64,000 nt of DNA from Glebionis coronaria (lineage: Eukaryota > Streptophyta > Magnoliopsida > Asterales > Asteraceae): positions 479,404,557 to 479,468,556 of the forward strand of contig CM046876.1 of the NCBI GenBank assembly GCA_025667525.1, written 5' to 3'. Positions within the stretch are counted from its first letter, which is position 1; every line of letters starts with the position of its first letter. A model generated the notes under the pieces. It had not been told where the DNA came from, did no database searches, and saw only the letters and a list, made by a program, of their open reading frames with translations. The translations under genes and the position numbers were made by a program. This document shows, in pieces, positions 9,963 to 23,721 of the stretch.

Positions 9963-12900
9963 GAGACTTGTCACCATTGTAAGGAAAGTCGTCACCGGAA
10001 GAGGAATTCCCCTCTTTACCTCGAAGAGTTACGAGAAATAAAGAAGAAGTCTGAGCATAGCGTTGCAGCTTCAGGTACTTTATTTATGATTGAATTATTC
10101 AATTTGACATACAAATTAAATTCCTGGGTATATGATACGGGATGCGGTATTAACATTTGTAATACGCTGCATGGATTTAATCTAGAAAGGAATCTATCCT
10201 ATGCGGAACAATTTCTGCAAGTGGGAAATGGCGCCAAGCAGCGATTGAAGCTATAAGAACATTTAATTTAGTTTTACTTTCGGGTTTAGTATTGATTTTA
10301 AATGATTGTCATTATGCACCTACAAATGTTAGGGGTGTTATTTCCTTTTCTTGTTTGTTGAATAATGGACTCGTTCACACTATTGATAATAATAGAATTT
10401 CTTGTTTGGAAGGATGGTATTTTCTATTTTAATGCAATTTATATGAATGGTGTGTTTGAAATAGACATGCATGATAATGAATCCAAGTATAATAATAATT
10501 CTGTTTTTAGCATGAATAAGAAGAGAAAGTTTGACAAGAACTCTTCTTATCTTTGGCATTGTAAACTTGCCCATATTGGGAAGACTCGTATACAAAAGCC
10601 TCAACGTGAAGGTTTTTTAGTAAATATCAATTATGAATCATTTGATAAATGTGAGTGTTGTATCTCTGGAAAGATGTCCAAGAAACCTTTTAATAGCAAT
10701 ATTGAAAGGGCTACTGATCTACTTGGTTTAATACATACTGATGTGTGTGGACCACTTAGAAATTTGTCAAGGAAAGGTGCTAGCTACTTCTTAACATTTA
10801 CACATAATTATAGCCGTTATGCTTATGTTTATTTACTTAAGTATAAACATGAGGTATTTGAAACATTCAAAGTGTTTGAAGCAGTAGCACAATTGCAACT
10901 AGGAAAGAAGATTAAAGCTCTTCGTTCTGATAGAGGTGGTGAATATTTAAGTCAAGAGTTTATAAATTATCTAAGTGAGAATGGAATTGTTCAGCATCTT
11001 ACTTCTCCCTATACTCCATAACAAAATGGTGTATCCGAAAGGAGAAATCGTACATTATTATATATGGTGCGATCTATGTTTAATCTTACAACTTTACCAT
11101 TATCCTTTTGGGATTATGCTTTAGAATGTGTTGTTCGTATTTTAAATATGGTTCCCACGAAGAAGGTGAATAAGACACCATATGAACTATGGCATAGCAA
11201 GAAGCCATATTTGTCTTATTTAAAGGTATGGGGTTGCGAGGCGTATGTGAAACGAGACTCAGGTGACAAACTCCAACAACGATCTGTGAAATGTATCTTT
11301 GTAGGATACCCTAAGGAAACTATGGGTTACTACTTTTATTATCCACCTGAGAACAAAGTGATTGTTGCTAGGTATGGAGACTTCCTTGAAAGTGATATTG
11401 TAAATCAAGAATTCAGTTGGAGAAATTATGATCTTGAAGAGAGTCATATAGATACATTACCTTCTGAAAACACTAGCAAAATAATTCCTGTAGAACCAGA
11501 AAGTCTGGTTGTTCCACCGGATTTAGTTCCTCTGCGTAGATCCAAAAGGATTAAAAACGCAAATAGTAATATATGTCTTAATATAGAGGATGATGATGAA
11601 GTAGGGGATCTTGGTGAACCTGCTAATTATAAATATGCCATGCTTGATCTTGAGAAGGATAAGTGGATGGTTGCTATGGATGAAGAAATGAAATCCATGA
11701 AAGTTAATGATGTTTGGATTCTTGTAGATCCCCCACCAAATGCTAAAGTAGTGAGACATAAGTGGATATACAAGATGAAAACCGACATGGACGGAAAAAT
11801 ACAATCCTATAAAACTGGTTTAGTAGCTAAAGGTTTTACTCAAACTTTTGGCGTAGATTACGAGGAGACTTTTTCTCCTATAGCAGGCTTAAGAGCTATT
11901 AGGATTCTCATAGCTATAACATCATACTATGACTATGAGATATGACAAATGGATGTTGAAACTTCCTTCTTGAACGGTCTCTTAGGTGAAGACATCTATA
12001 TGCAATAACCAGAAGGGTATGTTGATCCTAAAAATCCTAAATACCTGTGCAAACTTCAAAGATCTATTTATGGTTTAAAGCAAGCATCACGTCAATGGAA
12101 TAAACGATTTGATGAAGAAATCAAAAAGTTTGGATTTATTTAAAATCGTGATGATCCATGTGTATATCCTAAAGCTAGTGGGAGTGATATAGTATTTCTA
12201 GTCCTATATGTTGATGACATATTAATCATGGGAAGTAACATTCCAAGACTTAAAGCTGTTAAGGATTATCTTGGTAAATGTTTTTCTATGAAGGATTTAG
12301 GAGAAGCTGCATACATTCTGGGAATTAAGATCTATCTAGATAGAAAAAGACGGTTAATTGGTCTAAGTCAATATGCTTATATAGATAAGATATTGAAGAA
12401 GTATAATATGCATAATTCCAAGAAAGGTTTTCAACCTATGAAAGTTAAGCATAATCTGACTCATGAGATGGATGCATCAACTCCTGAAGAAGAGGCATAC
12501 ATGCAGAAGGTGCCTTACACTTTGGCTGTATGATCTATTATTTATGTTGTTAGATGCACAAGGCCTGATGTGGCGTTTGCTCATAACATGGTCAGTAGAT
12601 ACCAACAGAATCCAGGGAATCTCCACTGGACTGCCGTTAAACATATTCCAAAGTATTTGAGGATTACGAAAGATATGTGTTTGGTATTTGGAGGGAAACC
12701 AGACACAGAACTGAATGTGACAGGTTTCTGTGATGCGTCCTGGCAATGTGACAAAGACGATACGAAGTCTTAGACGGGTTACGTGTTTGTTATCAATGGA
12801 GGAGTAGTTGACTGGAAGAGAAAGAACCAGACAACGATTGCAATGCATGCTACTCAATCTGAGTACATGGCTACTTCAGAAGCTTTAATAGAAGCTGTTT

Positions 12901-13203
12901 CGATTAGGAAGTTTATTTGAGATCTTGGAGTGATGCCTTCAATAAAAGAACCCATTGATATATATTGTGACACTTCTGCCACAATAATATTCGCCAATGA
13001 TTCTGGAGTCATGAAAGGCGCCAGCCACTTTAAGCGGAGACATCACTACGTCCGAGAACAAGTTGAAGCTCGTGAAATCAAATTAATAAAAGTTCACACA
13101 GATGATAACTAGTTGATCCTTTTACTAAGGCTTTGCCTAGACCAAAGGTAGTTAAGCATGCCAAGGCTATTGGGCTGCAACTAGCTAGCGATTTCATGCA
13201 ATA
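9963..13203 (+). pseudogene. gag(end)-pol of element H, many stop codons
   Basis: One frame can be followed from 9963 to about 13107. A zinc knuckle lies near 9969 (ETCHHCKESRHRKRN) but its last Cys is replaced by Ser. A protease motif WVYDTGCG follows near 10128. After a broken stretch at 10254-10365 come the integrase zinc-binding region (LWHCKLAHIGK; CECCISGK), the DDE core (HTDVCGPL; SDRGGEY; SERRNRT), RT (MDVETSFLNG; YVDD near 12207) and RNase H. In-frame stops occur at 10254, 11019, 11943, 12006, 12141, 12531, 12771 and 12918, plus a frameshift near 13110. Most fit CAA/CAG-to-TAA/TAG or TGG-to-TGA changes. The style is Tork/Angela-like. It cannot be functional. Confidence 0.85.
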
Positions 13204-14780
13204 AATCTGTGATTAGTATTTGCATAAAGGATGTTAAGACATTATTATTTAATAAAATAAAAATTGGGTTTCGTTTATTCTTATTACTTACTTTTGTATC
13301 CTATTTTACATGTTTAATCCATGAATAAATTGTTATGCTAAATGTCCGTTGTCAATTAATAATATAGGAATATTATTAAATTAAGACAAATCAAAATTGC
13401 GATAGAGTATACTTGAAAGTATATTGATCGACTTTGGATGATATTCGATGAATTGAATATTAGACTTATCCCAACTATATGATTTTACTTTGTGGATCTT
13501 TTTCATCAAGTAAATCATAAATAGTTATCCTTAGACCTGAGATACCAGAAAACTGTTTTGAATATAGTGCATTTTTGTGGAATAATCTAACGGTAAACGT
13601 AACTGGTAGATATAAGGATTATTTTCAAAAGTGTTGCAAAATTCATTGGTTTTGCTTGTAGTCGATATGGGATTTATTTCCTCCAATTTCGTTTTGGAGT
13701 TTTAATACAGTTGGGCCCCTCGTGAGATTAGTAAGATGTTTGTGTGGCCACACCCGAATTTGTTTTGGTAATCTTGCTGAATCTATGAACGAGAAACAGA
13801 ATAGTTGATGAAAGGAATGACTGAGATCCATATCCTTATTAACGTTGTATTAGAAATAAAAGGATAATAATAATGATGAATTATTAAAAGGTTTTATCCA
13901 AGAGACCTTACTCGAGTTGTACTAGAGACATTGCTAGTGTAACTAGACGCTAGTCAATGTAATCACGGTATTCGAAATATGTCCAAGTAGGAGCTGAAAG
14001 TTTATGGACTTATATTTAATAGTCGTGTGATAGGATCGAACTCGAGATTACGGGATTGCACATAATACCTAAAGAGTTAATTTATTTAATAAATATATTT
14101 ATTATATCTATTAAATTAAACCGAGCTATAACTTTAACGATCGTTAAATAATTAGGAGTTAAGTATTAACGAGCGTTATGGAATAAATAGAAAGTGGAAT
14201 AAATAGAAAGAGGTATGGAAGGTTCCGGAACACCCAAAGGGGTGTTTGGGCCGTCGGCTATAGAGGGGAAAAGTGGAAGGAAAAACTTTCCTTATATTTG
14301 TTTTGGGCTACAAGATTTAGGTCTATATAAACAAACCTCACCCTCATAATTCAACACACCATTCTCCTATCTCTCTTTCTCTAGTCGATAGCAAGGGGAA
14401 ACACAAAGGGTTTTGGTTGGTTTTCTTGTTCTATCAATTTTGCTTATAATCTAGTCCTAGCCTCTCTCTAGGGTTGTTGGGTGGATTTTTTCCACTAGCG
14501 TAGAAGCTCGGTTTCCACGTGCTAGAATCACGGTTAGCTCGTTGTATTACGTGTGTACAAGAACGTAATATAGTCTTACTTTAGACTATATCTTGGTGGT
14601 ATTCGTTATAAACCCGAATTGGTGATTCGTTCTTTATCTTGTGGATTTGCTTTAGTGTAAAGGTATGTAACCCTAATTGGATTGATTATAAATTGTGTTA
14701 TTATTATGATCTTTTTAAATTGCTTCCGCTATGTGCTTTGATCTCGTTTAGAGTTTTGTATAATTGTTATGAACTATATA
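13204..14780 (+). repeat. Probable 3' LTR of element H
   Basis: A noncoding stretch of about 1.58 kb follows the end of RNase H. A TATA-like CTATATAAA lies near 14323, with a pyrimidine-rich leader 'ctctctttctc' after it. A possible start is TGTTAAGAC near 13234; the end is near GAACTATATA (about 14771-14780). I cannot confirm the borders because the partner LTR is outside the window. Confidence 0.5.
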
Positions 14781-15133
14781 AACCTTCATAAAAGCCTTCC
14801 ACCAAGTGGTAGCATCACCTTTACACTTGTACCTAGCCGCCCTAGCCTTGAACTCATCGGCACATCCCAATACTTCGAACAGCTTCTCAATGTGAGCAAT
14901 CCAATAATCAACATCAATTAGAGTAGTAGCAGAGCTAAAAGTTTAAGGATTCTGCTTTCCAAATCTTTCCAACCAAGTGTGGATGGTAAGGGTTTGCTCA
15001 CTGATGCCCTAGCAGTATCCTGACAGATCTCATTAGTTATCTACGTGGTGAGTTTAGGTAGCAATGCATTGATGGCTCGCTACACTGCCTAATCAAAATC
15101 AAGACCAGAAAATTCAAGCGTATTGGCACGCAT
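14781..15133 (-). pseudogene. gag N-terminal remnant of gypsy element C
   Basis: Read on the minus strand from an ATG at 15133, the frame gives a degenerate Ty3/gypsy gag start. Near the inner end it has the recognizable run CADEFKARAARYKCKGDATTWWKAF, typical of the retrotransposon gag domain (quoted here only as CADEFKARA and ATTWWKAF being the conserved anchors). There are several stops and at least one frameshift in the outer half. It is cut at about 14780, where element H begins. It lies 150 bp from a primer-binding site and an LTR end, as expected for a gag start. Confidence 0.7.
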
Positions 15134-15286
15134 GTTCACAATATGAGAAATAAGAGCCACAAGAAAGACACAAATAGAGCTTAGATTAGAAAACACGAAA
15201 ATACAAAAGGAAACGATAATATTAAAGTACAAAGGAAGCCTAATGTCTACCAAATCCTAACAAGTCAAATCCTAGGTTGAAAAGGT

Positions 15287-15297
15287 CTCTGATACCA
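15287..15297 (-). other. Primer-binding site of element C
   Basis: On the minus strand it reads TGGTATCAGAG, complementary to the 3' end of initiator tRNA-Met. It lies next to the LTR end TGTAACACCC at 15302, fixing C on the minus strand. Confidence 0.8.
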
Positions 15298-15301
15298 TAA
15301 T

Positions 15302-15868
15302 TGTAACACCCATTCCGACAAAAAGACAATGTATCATATTATGGGGTCATATCAGAACATATAAAACGCAAGCGGAAGTCTTAATTTATTTAAAGTATCA
15401 AACCAAAATCAAAACAACTTTCCAAAAGGGTAACATTCTAAAACATAAGGGTTTAAATTCAAAAATTCAAAAGATAAAGGTCTTCAAAAACATTATTCAA
15501 AAGATAAGGGTTCTCTAAGATAAGTCTCTAGCTCTTCCTACACACATCCTCCTCCATATTCCCACTTAATACCTGTTGTAGGAAAAGAAAACATGATTGA
15601 GCTAACGCTCAGTAAACAAATATAATATAACTATCGTAACAAAACAAAAGGATAATCGAATTGATCAGGATAATCTACATAACAAATGGTATATGATATA
15701 TGTGGAGTAAAGAGCAAGGATAACAAAGGAAAGCCCACGAGCCCAACTATCTAAACATGATACATGAATACCTAAAACTAATAATCAAGTAGCTAATCCC
15801 AAATATAAACGTGCATGCATTCCCTGATGTACCAAGTGTGATATATGGTATATTGCACACACATAACC
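15302..15868 (-). repeat. LTR of element C, segment 1
   Basis: It starts TGTAACACCCATTCCG at the end next to the PBS. It is broken at 15868 by element A, whose target duplication TAACC occupies 15864-15868. The LTR region resumes at 38487. No coding sequence is seen. Confidence 0.7.
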
Positions 15869-18800
15869 TGTAACACCCCCAAATTTATACAACTCAATAC
15901 AGCGGAAGACTAGTTGGTGTTACGGGATAGCACATTACTCACATCATAGACAACGCATAAAAATCGTGTCGTTTATTAATAAAGCATTTCCATTCATAAA
16001 TATCAATGTTACATAGGTCCCAAGTCATTACATTTCATGCAAAGTTTTACAAAGTATTTGAATGGAAAATATTGTTTAAGTGCGGGCCATGAATTCTTGT
16101 CGTCTTCCCGAGAATTACCTTCAAGTACCTGAGATGAAACATGTTAAAAGAAAAGGTCAGCGATAACGTCGAGTGAATTCATAGAGTTTAATAAATTCCA
16201 TCAATATAACTTTGGTATAAAATTAGTACCAAAAATCAATTCGTACAAATCATTGTAATAGGCCGTAAAATAGCCAAAATCATTTTATACAAATCTTTGT
16301 AATAGGCCATAAAATAGCCAAAGTCATTTTTATACAAATCCTTATCGAAAATCATAATATAGGCATTTGCCTTAAAAATCATTATACGAGCCAATGTCGT
16401 AAAAACATCATACAATACGTCTTATGACGTCGTATAAATTCAAATAAAATCCGTTATATGAATATGGTTATGAAAACCAAAACACGAACATAATATCAAT
16501 AGTATGACCCTGTATTGCTAGTCAGGTAATACATCGTAATTCGAAGCGTCTAATAGTATTTCGTTAGTTTTGGATTATTATAAGCCGCATGACATTGTTA
16601 CCTTACTAAACCAACAACGGGTAGCTAACCCGATACCAATTTTGCCCATCTAAAGTAGCGTGTCGTCACAAAGGCCATGCTATGGAAATCTTCTCATACA
16701 TAAATTCGCTTACCAATCAATGTGGCACGACGGGGATCAACCGTCAAGGCGCGAACTGGGGTGATCGTCCCCAAATAGTACTATTAAATGCATAAGCGTC
16801 TACCAACTCCCGGTAGTTCACAATTCATGCTAATGGGACTTTTAGTTACATAACCTAACTTTAATAATCCATTTAATTTCATCTATCGGGTCCATTAATC
16901 ATTTATCGGGTCATACAATCGGGTCATTCAATCATTCGGGTCAAAAATCAATAAACAAACAATCGGGACAAATGGTGTCCTATTTTATAAAACTAACATG
17001 TTATCTCCCTCGCGGGTTTATAAAACATTTATAAAAACATTTAAAAGAGTGCGAGGCTATGAACTCACGTTGATGTGGGAAGGCGGGTTATCGGCAATTC
17101 GGACGTACGGTACGTGCTTCAATCACGGAAACCTAGACAAATAATAATCGGTCTTAGACGTTTGTCCAATGACTTTATAAAAATAACAATTATGTATACA
17201 TATGATAATTTTATATATATTATGATCAAGTGGGTTTACATATCCTCATTTACTCATTTTTGTGTTATGTGTCGATAACTTTTATACTAGTTTTCTCGTT
17301 TTACCTATTTACGTGTTTTAGGTCCAATAAGCCTATTATAAGTTCTTAACTTGTATTAATCCTTTTTATACTTATATTATCAGTATCTACACTTTACAAG
17401 TTGGGCCTAAAATGGTTAAGTACAATAAATAAGTTTATAAGTGTTTTAGTCCATTTTGTTGTTTTATTAGTCTAATAACGTTAATTTAGTCCGTTAATGT
17501 CCGTATGTCCTATAGTTCGGGTTTTATCGGTTTTTACTTGTTATATATGTTTATATATCAGTATATGAGTTTTATAAAAGTTTACATTAGACGGGTCCAA
17601 CCATCTAAGTTTTATTTAACAAAAACGTTAATTTTACGGTATTAGCCGAAAAAGTCGTAAAAATCATGTTTATAGTTTTATAACTTATAAAACTTAACAA
17701 GTTACAATTTTTATAAAATTTCCACTTATTTAACCTTTTACATACTTATATAAATAAAATCCATAAGTTAGTGGGTTTTAACTTTACATTTTATACAATA
17801 TAATTTTGAGTGCTTATATAATAGTATTATACTTTAATTTCCAAAATATGATTTTTATTTTCACCTTCACCAAAACTGCCATATCTTGAGTTCTATATGG
17901 AGATAGAAGCTCAAATTTTTATCACATAAACTACATGATATGTGCTACATTTAACTCTTCTATAGCTACTGTTGAATCATCCTCTAAGTATTTTCTAAAA
18001 ATCTTCCAAAACAGTGAACTCAGATTTGTACCTTAAACTTGTTTTGATCATATCTCACTCATTACAATGATTCCATTGCATGGCCAACTCTCACATGTGT
18101 ACAAGACATATAGCTTACTGTAAATGGATTCTACTTCATCATTTTATCAGTCCATGACCTGTTTCTTTACTGTTTTATACAGCCATCACTTTTAACCAAG
18201 ATTTTAACCTTGTTCTTTATAGTTTTTCAACTTTTTAATCATGTTTATCAACACCAAATCCCCACATAACATTTTTATCATCATATAATCATCATATACA
18301 TATACAATAGGAAATAAAATACATGATTACATAGTAAAAATAACAAGAGAATGAGGAGGGCAATCTTTATACCACCAAGTTGATGTAGGTTATGATCAAA
18401 ACATGGATTTTGATGGAGAAACTTGTGCATAGCCAAGACCATCTTCAAGACCACCAATCTTCATGATCACCTTGTGGAAAATCAGCCCTAATACTCCATG
18501 GAAACTCCTCCTTGGATGTTATAACTTGCACCAATCAATAGGGTTTCAAAAGGGCTTCAACATATGCAAGTATAACATAGGATTTCATGGTTGTTTTTGA
18601 TCAAAAGTGGTGTTTATGGGGTGATATGGGACGGAATACTAGAGAGAGAGAGGAGAGTTTGGAATGGTTTTGCATGTGTGTAAATGAGAAATGGTTTTGA
18701 GGTTGTTAGTTTTGTGGTGTAAGTTAGCTTACAAAGTAAGCATGGCTTACACATGTAAACTTGTAGCTAACATGATGCCACATGAGGTTGTGGTGTCATG

Positions 18801-19347
18801 CTAGTGCCGTCCCATTTAAGCTAGTGGGGTGGGACAATGTATTTTGTCCCATCTCACTAGTTTACGGGTATTTCTCGATTCTAGTTTCCTCGATTTGCGT
18901 GCCCTCGGGTCGTTTTACGAAAAACGTTTTTATAAATTATGAATCAACGTCACAAAACGAATCCAATAAAAATTGTCTCATCAAAAACGGAGTTCAAAAA
19001 CGTAAATACGTAATCCTAGGGTTTCCGGTTTAGTCGTAAAGGACGTTAAATTAAAATCGTAAGTCCTAATCTCTTCTCGTAAATTTGTGAGTTTACGAAC
19101 TAACACAAATTTAAAACTCCAAAATAATATTCACGGACAAATTTATTTTCTGAAATATCAGACTGTCACCAAAGACGGTGTATGTAAACGTAAGCACGTA
19201 ACGTAGAATCCTCCGGTTTAGACGTAGTCGATGCTACTTAAAGTCGTAAATCCAAATTTCTTCCCAAAAATAAGTGAGTTCATAAAATAATATTTTCAAA
19301 TAATTATTGAGAATAAAATATTGACCATAAATTGAGGGATTGTCACA
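15869..19347 (-). repeat. 3' LTR of element A
   Basis: It is a partner of 35003-38481 and equal in length. It contains a 44-45-bp tandem repeat (TACAAATC..TTGTAATAGGCC) at 16244-16340. Its short frames (17075-17278, 18782-19033) recur in the other LTR simply because LTRs are duplicates; I see no sign that they are genes. The interior side ends in a purine tract on the minus strand (TTTAGGGGTAAATGC, 19348-19362), the probable PPT. Confidence 0.9.
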
Positions 19348-20224
19348 GCATTTACCCCTAAACAGGATCTTTGTCCTCAAAGATCATCTTACCTTACTAC
19401 TCGCTTCTTATAGAGTTAAAGCCATGTGGGTATTTCCTCCACATTCGGTCCTTTCTCACAAGTGCAATTCATTACAATACGCGAGTTTCATCAAACATAA
19501 CTACGGGAATAAGATCAGGCTTAATGTTGACTTACTTTCTCTATCCATGATGTTCACGGGTTTTTGATGAATGCAACTTTTCGCTGATCTAAGCTCTACT
19601 AAGAATAATCAGATTCTCACTTGATAGATATTCCATCAAGTTCGATATACGAAACATAATTCACGCAGTCTTTGAAGTCCTAGGGTAGATCCAGCTTATA
19701 TGCCTTTCAAACCAATCTTTTATATCATCTCAATGGTCCCATACAACGGGGACTTATATCCCATGATTTGTCAGATCATGAATTCATCATTTTTTTTCCA
19801 AGGTTAAAAATTGTGGCATAACTTCGCTACCCATTTGGCACTTCAAGATCTACATTTCATATTCACATAACCTCTTGCCCACTACCGGCAGTTAATAATC
19901 AAATCCTAATTTCAACAATCATTTCAGATCTCGCGGGTCGCGTATTTTGTAAGGTTAGGTTTGCCATTATAGGAAACCTTAAACCTAGAAGACATGTCCA
20001 ACTCACAATGAGTGTATGTCGGGTGTCTTCATCTCAACTCTTGCTTACAGATGCTCTAATTTCTAAATCTTAACAAGATTCGATCTCGATCCTAACACGA
20101 TGATTATCAATGATAATCCTTCCAAAGGAAAACGATTATACGGTTCATTACCAAAGGTCAATCATTCAAACACAAAACAGCACTTATATTACCTTGTATC
20201 GTTACTTTACCTCGTCCCTTCGAT

Positions 20225-20435
20225 TTGGGGTGGTACATAGTACTCTCATCAAGGTTCGTTCTCAATGATTTCTGAGCAAATCTCTAGAAATTCTATGCGA
20301 AGCGAGGATCTTGATATAGATGATCGATACAGGCATGCTATGTTTACATAACTCTTTTGCATTTATCATTAACGAGAATGATATTAGCAGATTTGGTCAG
20401 TCTGTCGACGATGACCCAAATTGAATCAAATTCAG
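20225..20435 (-). pseudogene. Integrase core remnant of element A
   Basis: The minus-strand reading contains DSIWVIVDRLTKSAN, the conserved start of the gypsy integrase core, including the first catalytic Asp region. About 55 residues downstream is a degraded counterpart of the segment ending in YHP. At least three stops lie between. It is non-functional. Confidence 0.75.
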
Positions 20436-21614
20436 ATGATGACCTTTGCAATAGCTAGACGTTTACTAATGTATGAGGCGATGTCTGCCTTCATAATTGC
20501 CATTATACAACTTCCTCAGACAAGGATACTTTTAGTCAAAAATGACATACATATAATACATATACTTACAAATTCCAACATAACTATATCTCACGATCTC
20601 CATATTTAGGCAACCACAAGTGGCCTTTAAAACATTTAACGCTATTGGTTTCTCAATTATAATGGTTCACATTAGCCGTGAAACCCTTCACTATTTATAT
20701 TATCCTTTTTACAAACATTGTTTATTTTTATATCGTTTTGCAATTTATTTTGCACCTTCATTATTAAGGAACATGTCCTAACTGGTTCTTTATCTCTTCT
20801 ACATAATGCGTCGGTATCTATATTCACTTCTCATGATGATATAATTATCATGTTCATAATTCACTCAGATATTCTTTCTATATTATGCGTCAGAAATTAC
20901 GTTCACTTTCCTCAAGAAATAAATGTCATAATCGTATTTATTCAAAATTCTTTCTTCATATCTTCTATGTTTTAGTTTCGTCTTTACTATCATTTTTATC
21001 CGTTTTACTCAATCCGTCGTCTAAAGCGTCGATAATTATTATAATTAATTAAATAATTATTAGTTAATTTTTATGAAGCGTAAACGTAAAAGTTTCAAAT
21101 TTCTTAGTTCGACCAATTATATAAAATGTTCAAAAATAAATTTGAGTTTAATAAACAAGATTTTTGTTGATTAATTAATAAGATTCGTAAATGTTTGAAA
21201 AAATCTTTGGTTATACTTTGGTCAAAGTTTTCTTAGTTTGAAAAGCAAAAATTGTCGTTTCAAATTTTTAAGTCATGGTTTAAATGGTTTCCTCAATCCT
21301 TCTTAAGTTATCTTGAGGTATACACAAACATTTACCCCTAAACAGAAGTTTAGTTAAATGGTTTGTGTATAAGGGAATAATCCCTCAAAAATACTTTTGT
21401 TAAAACATTTGTCAAAATATATTTCCATTTTCTTTTTAGTATAACTCAAAGTCTTGAATGACTTCTAAATTCTGAAGAATCAATTTATATTCCATTATCT
21501 ATTAATCACACGGTTAAATCATGTAAAAGATTAAGTCTTAAGTCTTATGTTAAGTATTCAAGATACAAGTTTTAATTGTTCGGCCAATTTAGGGCAATCT
21601 ATAAATAATTATTA

Positions 21615-22170
21615 ACTCCTTCTTATTCTTATAAACAAACAAATGATCCTTAATGATCGCAAGCATGAATTTATCAATTTACAGCCTACACACGTGATTC
21701 ACCAAATTTATGAATGCTACATGTGCATTAGTCAATCCAAACGTCACCACGTGAAACTCATAATGTTCATTACAAGTACCGGATGTAGTGATTGGAATAC
21801 ATAATCCTTTTCGCGGACGCGAAATTGATGATAACCATGTCGTGGATCAAGTCGTTAAAACATACGCTAGAACCTTGTAAATGATCGAACAATTCTTTCA
21901 ATTCGAGTTATGGATATCGCTTTCGATTATCAATTTACTCAGTCACAGTAATCTATAAATATAAGGAATGATAACACCATATCTCTTCATGATGACAGGC
22001 TTGGTATAATAAAATCTTTCTCCGACAACTCTCTCAGTTGTACGGTAATTCCTTTAATTCAGATGGTGTTGTCGTACAGTGCACACGCCACAGGTGCAGC
22101 ACCGAGAATATAATCAAATACCAAATTCTACTTGCCTTAATGGCGAAAGTCTAGGTAAGTCATCAATAAA
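21615..22170 (-). pseudogene. Reverse transcriptase remnant of element A
   Basis: Minus-strand fragments match the order of a gypsy RT: a protease-RT linker (LPRLSPLRQVEF near 22165), a region before the fingers (ERVVGERF), then LFDHLQGSSV and a degraded palm region. Several frames and stops are involved and the YxDD box is not preserved. Assignment is by motif order only. Confidence 0.65.
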
Positions 22171-23721
22171 TACCTCCTAAAGTTTCAGATAACATAAACA
22201 TTTTTTTTAATAAATTCATATTAGGTTCTTCTAGATTACAATATCTATAATTAGTTCACAACCATTCACGGTATACTTTTAAGTCTAAATATAGGATATG
22301 GTCATCCATCAAGAATTATTTAGATCACTTTTGTTAATCAACATCTTATCATTTAGGGGAATTCTACTCGAGTTCCCATCAATTAAGACAATGTCGTCCT
22401 GTCATAATCAATCAATCCATTCTACTGGCACTATCAACTTTCCAGTTTCATTGCCGTCGATAAGATGTGAACTTCTCAAAAGTCTAATAATAACTCATAA
22501 TCCTTCACATATTCAAGGATATAAGGATACATAACTACCATTAAAAGAGTAAGGTCAACGCATAATCTACGCGAGAGAATTTCAAATCAGATACAGACGA
22601 AAACATTTAACGAATATGAATATATCCCATGTTTTCATAATTTGAGTACGCATTCGAAAGCTCCTCGGATCGTTACCCAGGTCATTCAAATGAAATCAAA
22701 TCAAAAGAAATGATAAGAACGTCGATACATCCAGTCGGGTATCAACACTCGGTAATCAAATAGTTTTCCTAAGAATCTCACTACGGGAGAATTGGACAAG
22801 AAAGAATTGTCAATTGTCAAATAAGACAATTTCCACAGATGAGTAAATTCAACTCAGAAGAATAGATAGTACGGGCACATATGTAGGTGTTCCTAACATT
22901 ATGTCCCTATTTTTCACTTCTTGCAGATCTCATAAAATTTAATCTTTCACAACTTCAACGAAAATGTAGTGTTTATCAATCAATTTTATGGTGACTACTA
23001 ATCAGTCTTGCATGGTCCATTCCAAATTGTATGTAGGCGCGCAACTATATACAATTTCAAGATTAACGATGCAATACTCAGTTCGTCAAAATTTTATCAT
23101 CATGTTTATAATAAAAACATTTTCATGCTTAATTCTTAAATAAGAATCAAGAATAAATTTACAAAGATTTTCTTTGTTATGAAAACAGTTAAGTTTCCAA
23201 AGTGTTTCATAAACAACTTCATTTTGATATCAATCACTTTTAAATCTCACTTTGAATAATCCTTATTGTGATGAAAATTAAATTTTCTTAAAGGATACCG
23301 TTTTAACTTTATAAAAACAATGTATGATCTGCAAAAGAGTGATGAAAAGTTGTTCACCAAGAATTAACTATGATATAATAGGAAATGAGCTTAGCCAATT
23401 AATTATGAGGTTCATGACCTCGATGGCACTCACGAAGAATAATTCACAACGTAACTCAAATCGAGATGAGTACTTGTTCAATGGTTGCATCACTAATGCG
23501 AACATTAGGATGAAGCAATAAAAGATAGATAACATCGATACATGTAGGATTTAGCAATCAAAGGTAGTCTTTTTCATTAATCACAAACAAGTCAAAATTG
23601 TACCGTAACACATTATGTGTCACTATGTCATACAATTCTCAGAACTCATCCTACCAACTGATGTCTCAGTTAAGTTAGGGATTATTTTTGAAAGATACCA
23701 CAATGAATACTAATCTACAAG

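Larger units (their letters stand above)
9960..14780 (+). mobile_element. Element H: decayed copia element, 3' part
   Basis: It starts abruptly inside a gag zinc-knuckle codon run immediately after the F LTR and continues through PR, INT, RT and RNase H (gag-PR-INT-RT-RH order, so Ty1/copia). The simplest reading is that F inserted into the gag of H, leaving the 5' part of H left of the window. Its 3' end abuts a minus-strand gypsy gag near 14780; the exact border is unclear. Confidence 0.7.
19348..23716 (-). pseudogene. Decayed pol region of element A
   Basis: Traces of gypsy pol are readable on the minus strand in shifting frames. At about 22170-21615 there are reverse transcriptase fragments: LPRLSPLRQVEF, then LFDHLQGSSV, then a degraded palm and finger region. 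At about 20435-20225 an integrase core fragment reads DSIWVIVDRLTKSAN and later ends near MYHP. The order along the minus strand (RT then INT) is that of Ty3/gypsy. Many stops and shifts are present and no long frame survives. The stretches 22200-23716 and 19400-20200 hold nothing else that I can identify. Confidence 0.7.

Noticed and set aside
17075..19033. Frames of 67 and 83 codons repeated at 36209 and 37916
   Set aside because: They lie in the two LTRs of A; identity follows from LTR duplication, and there is no coding signal.
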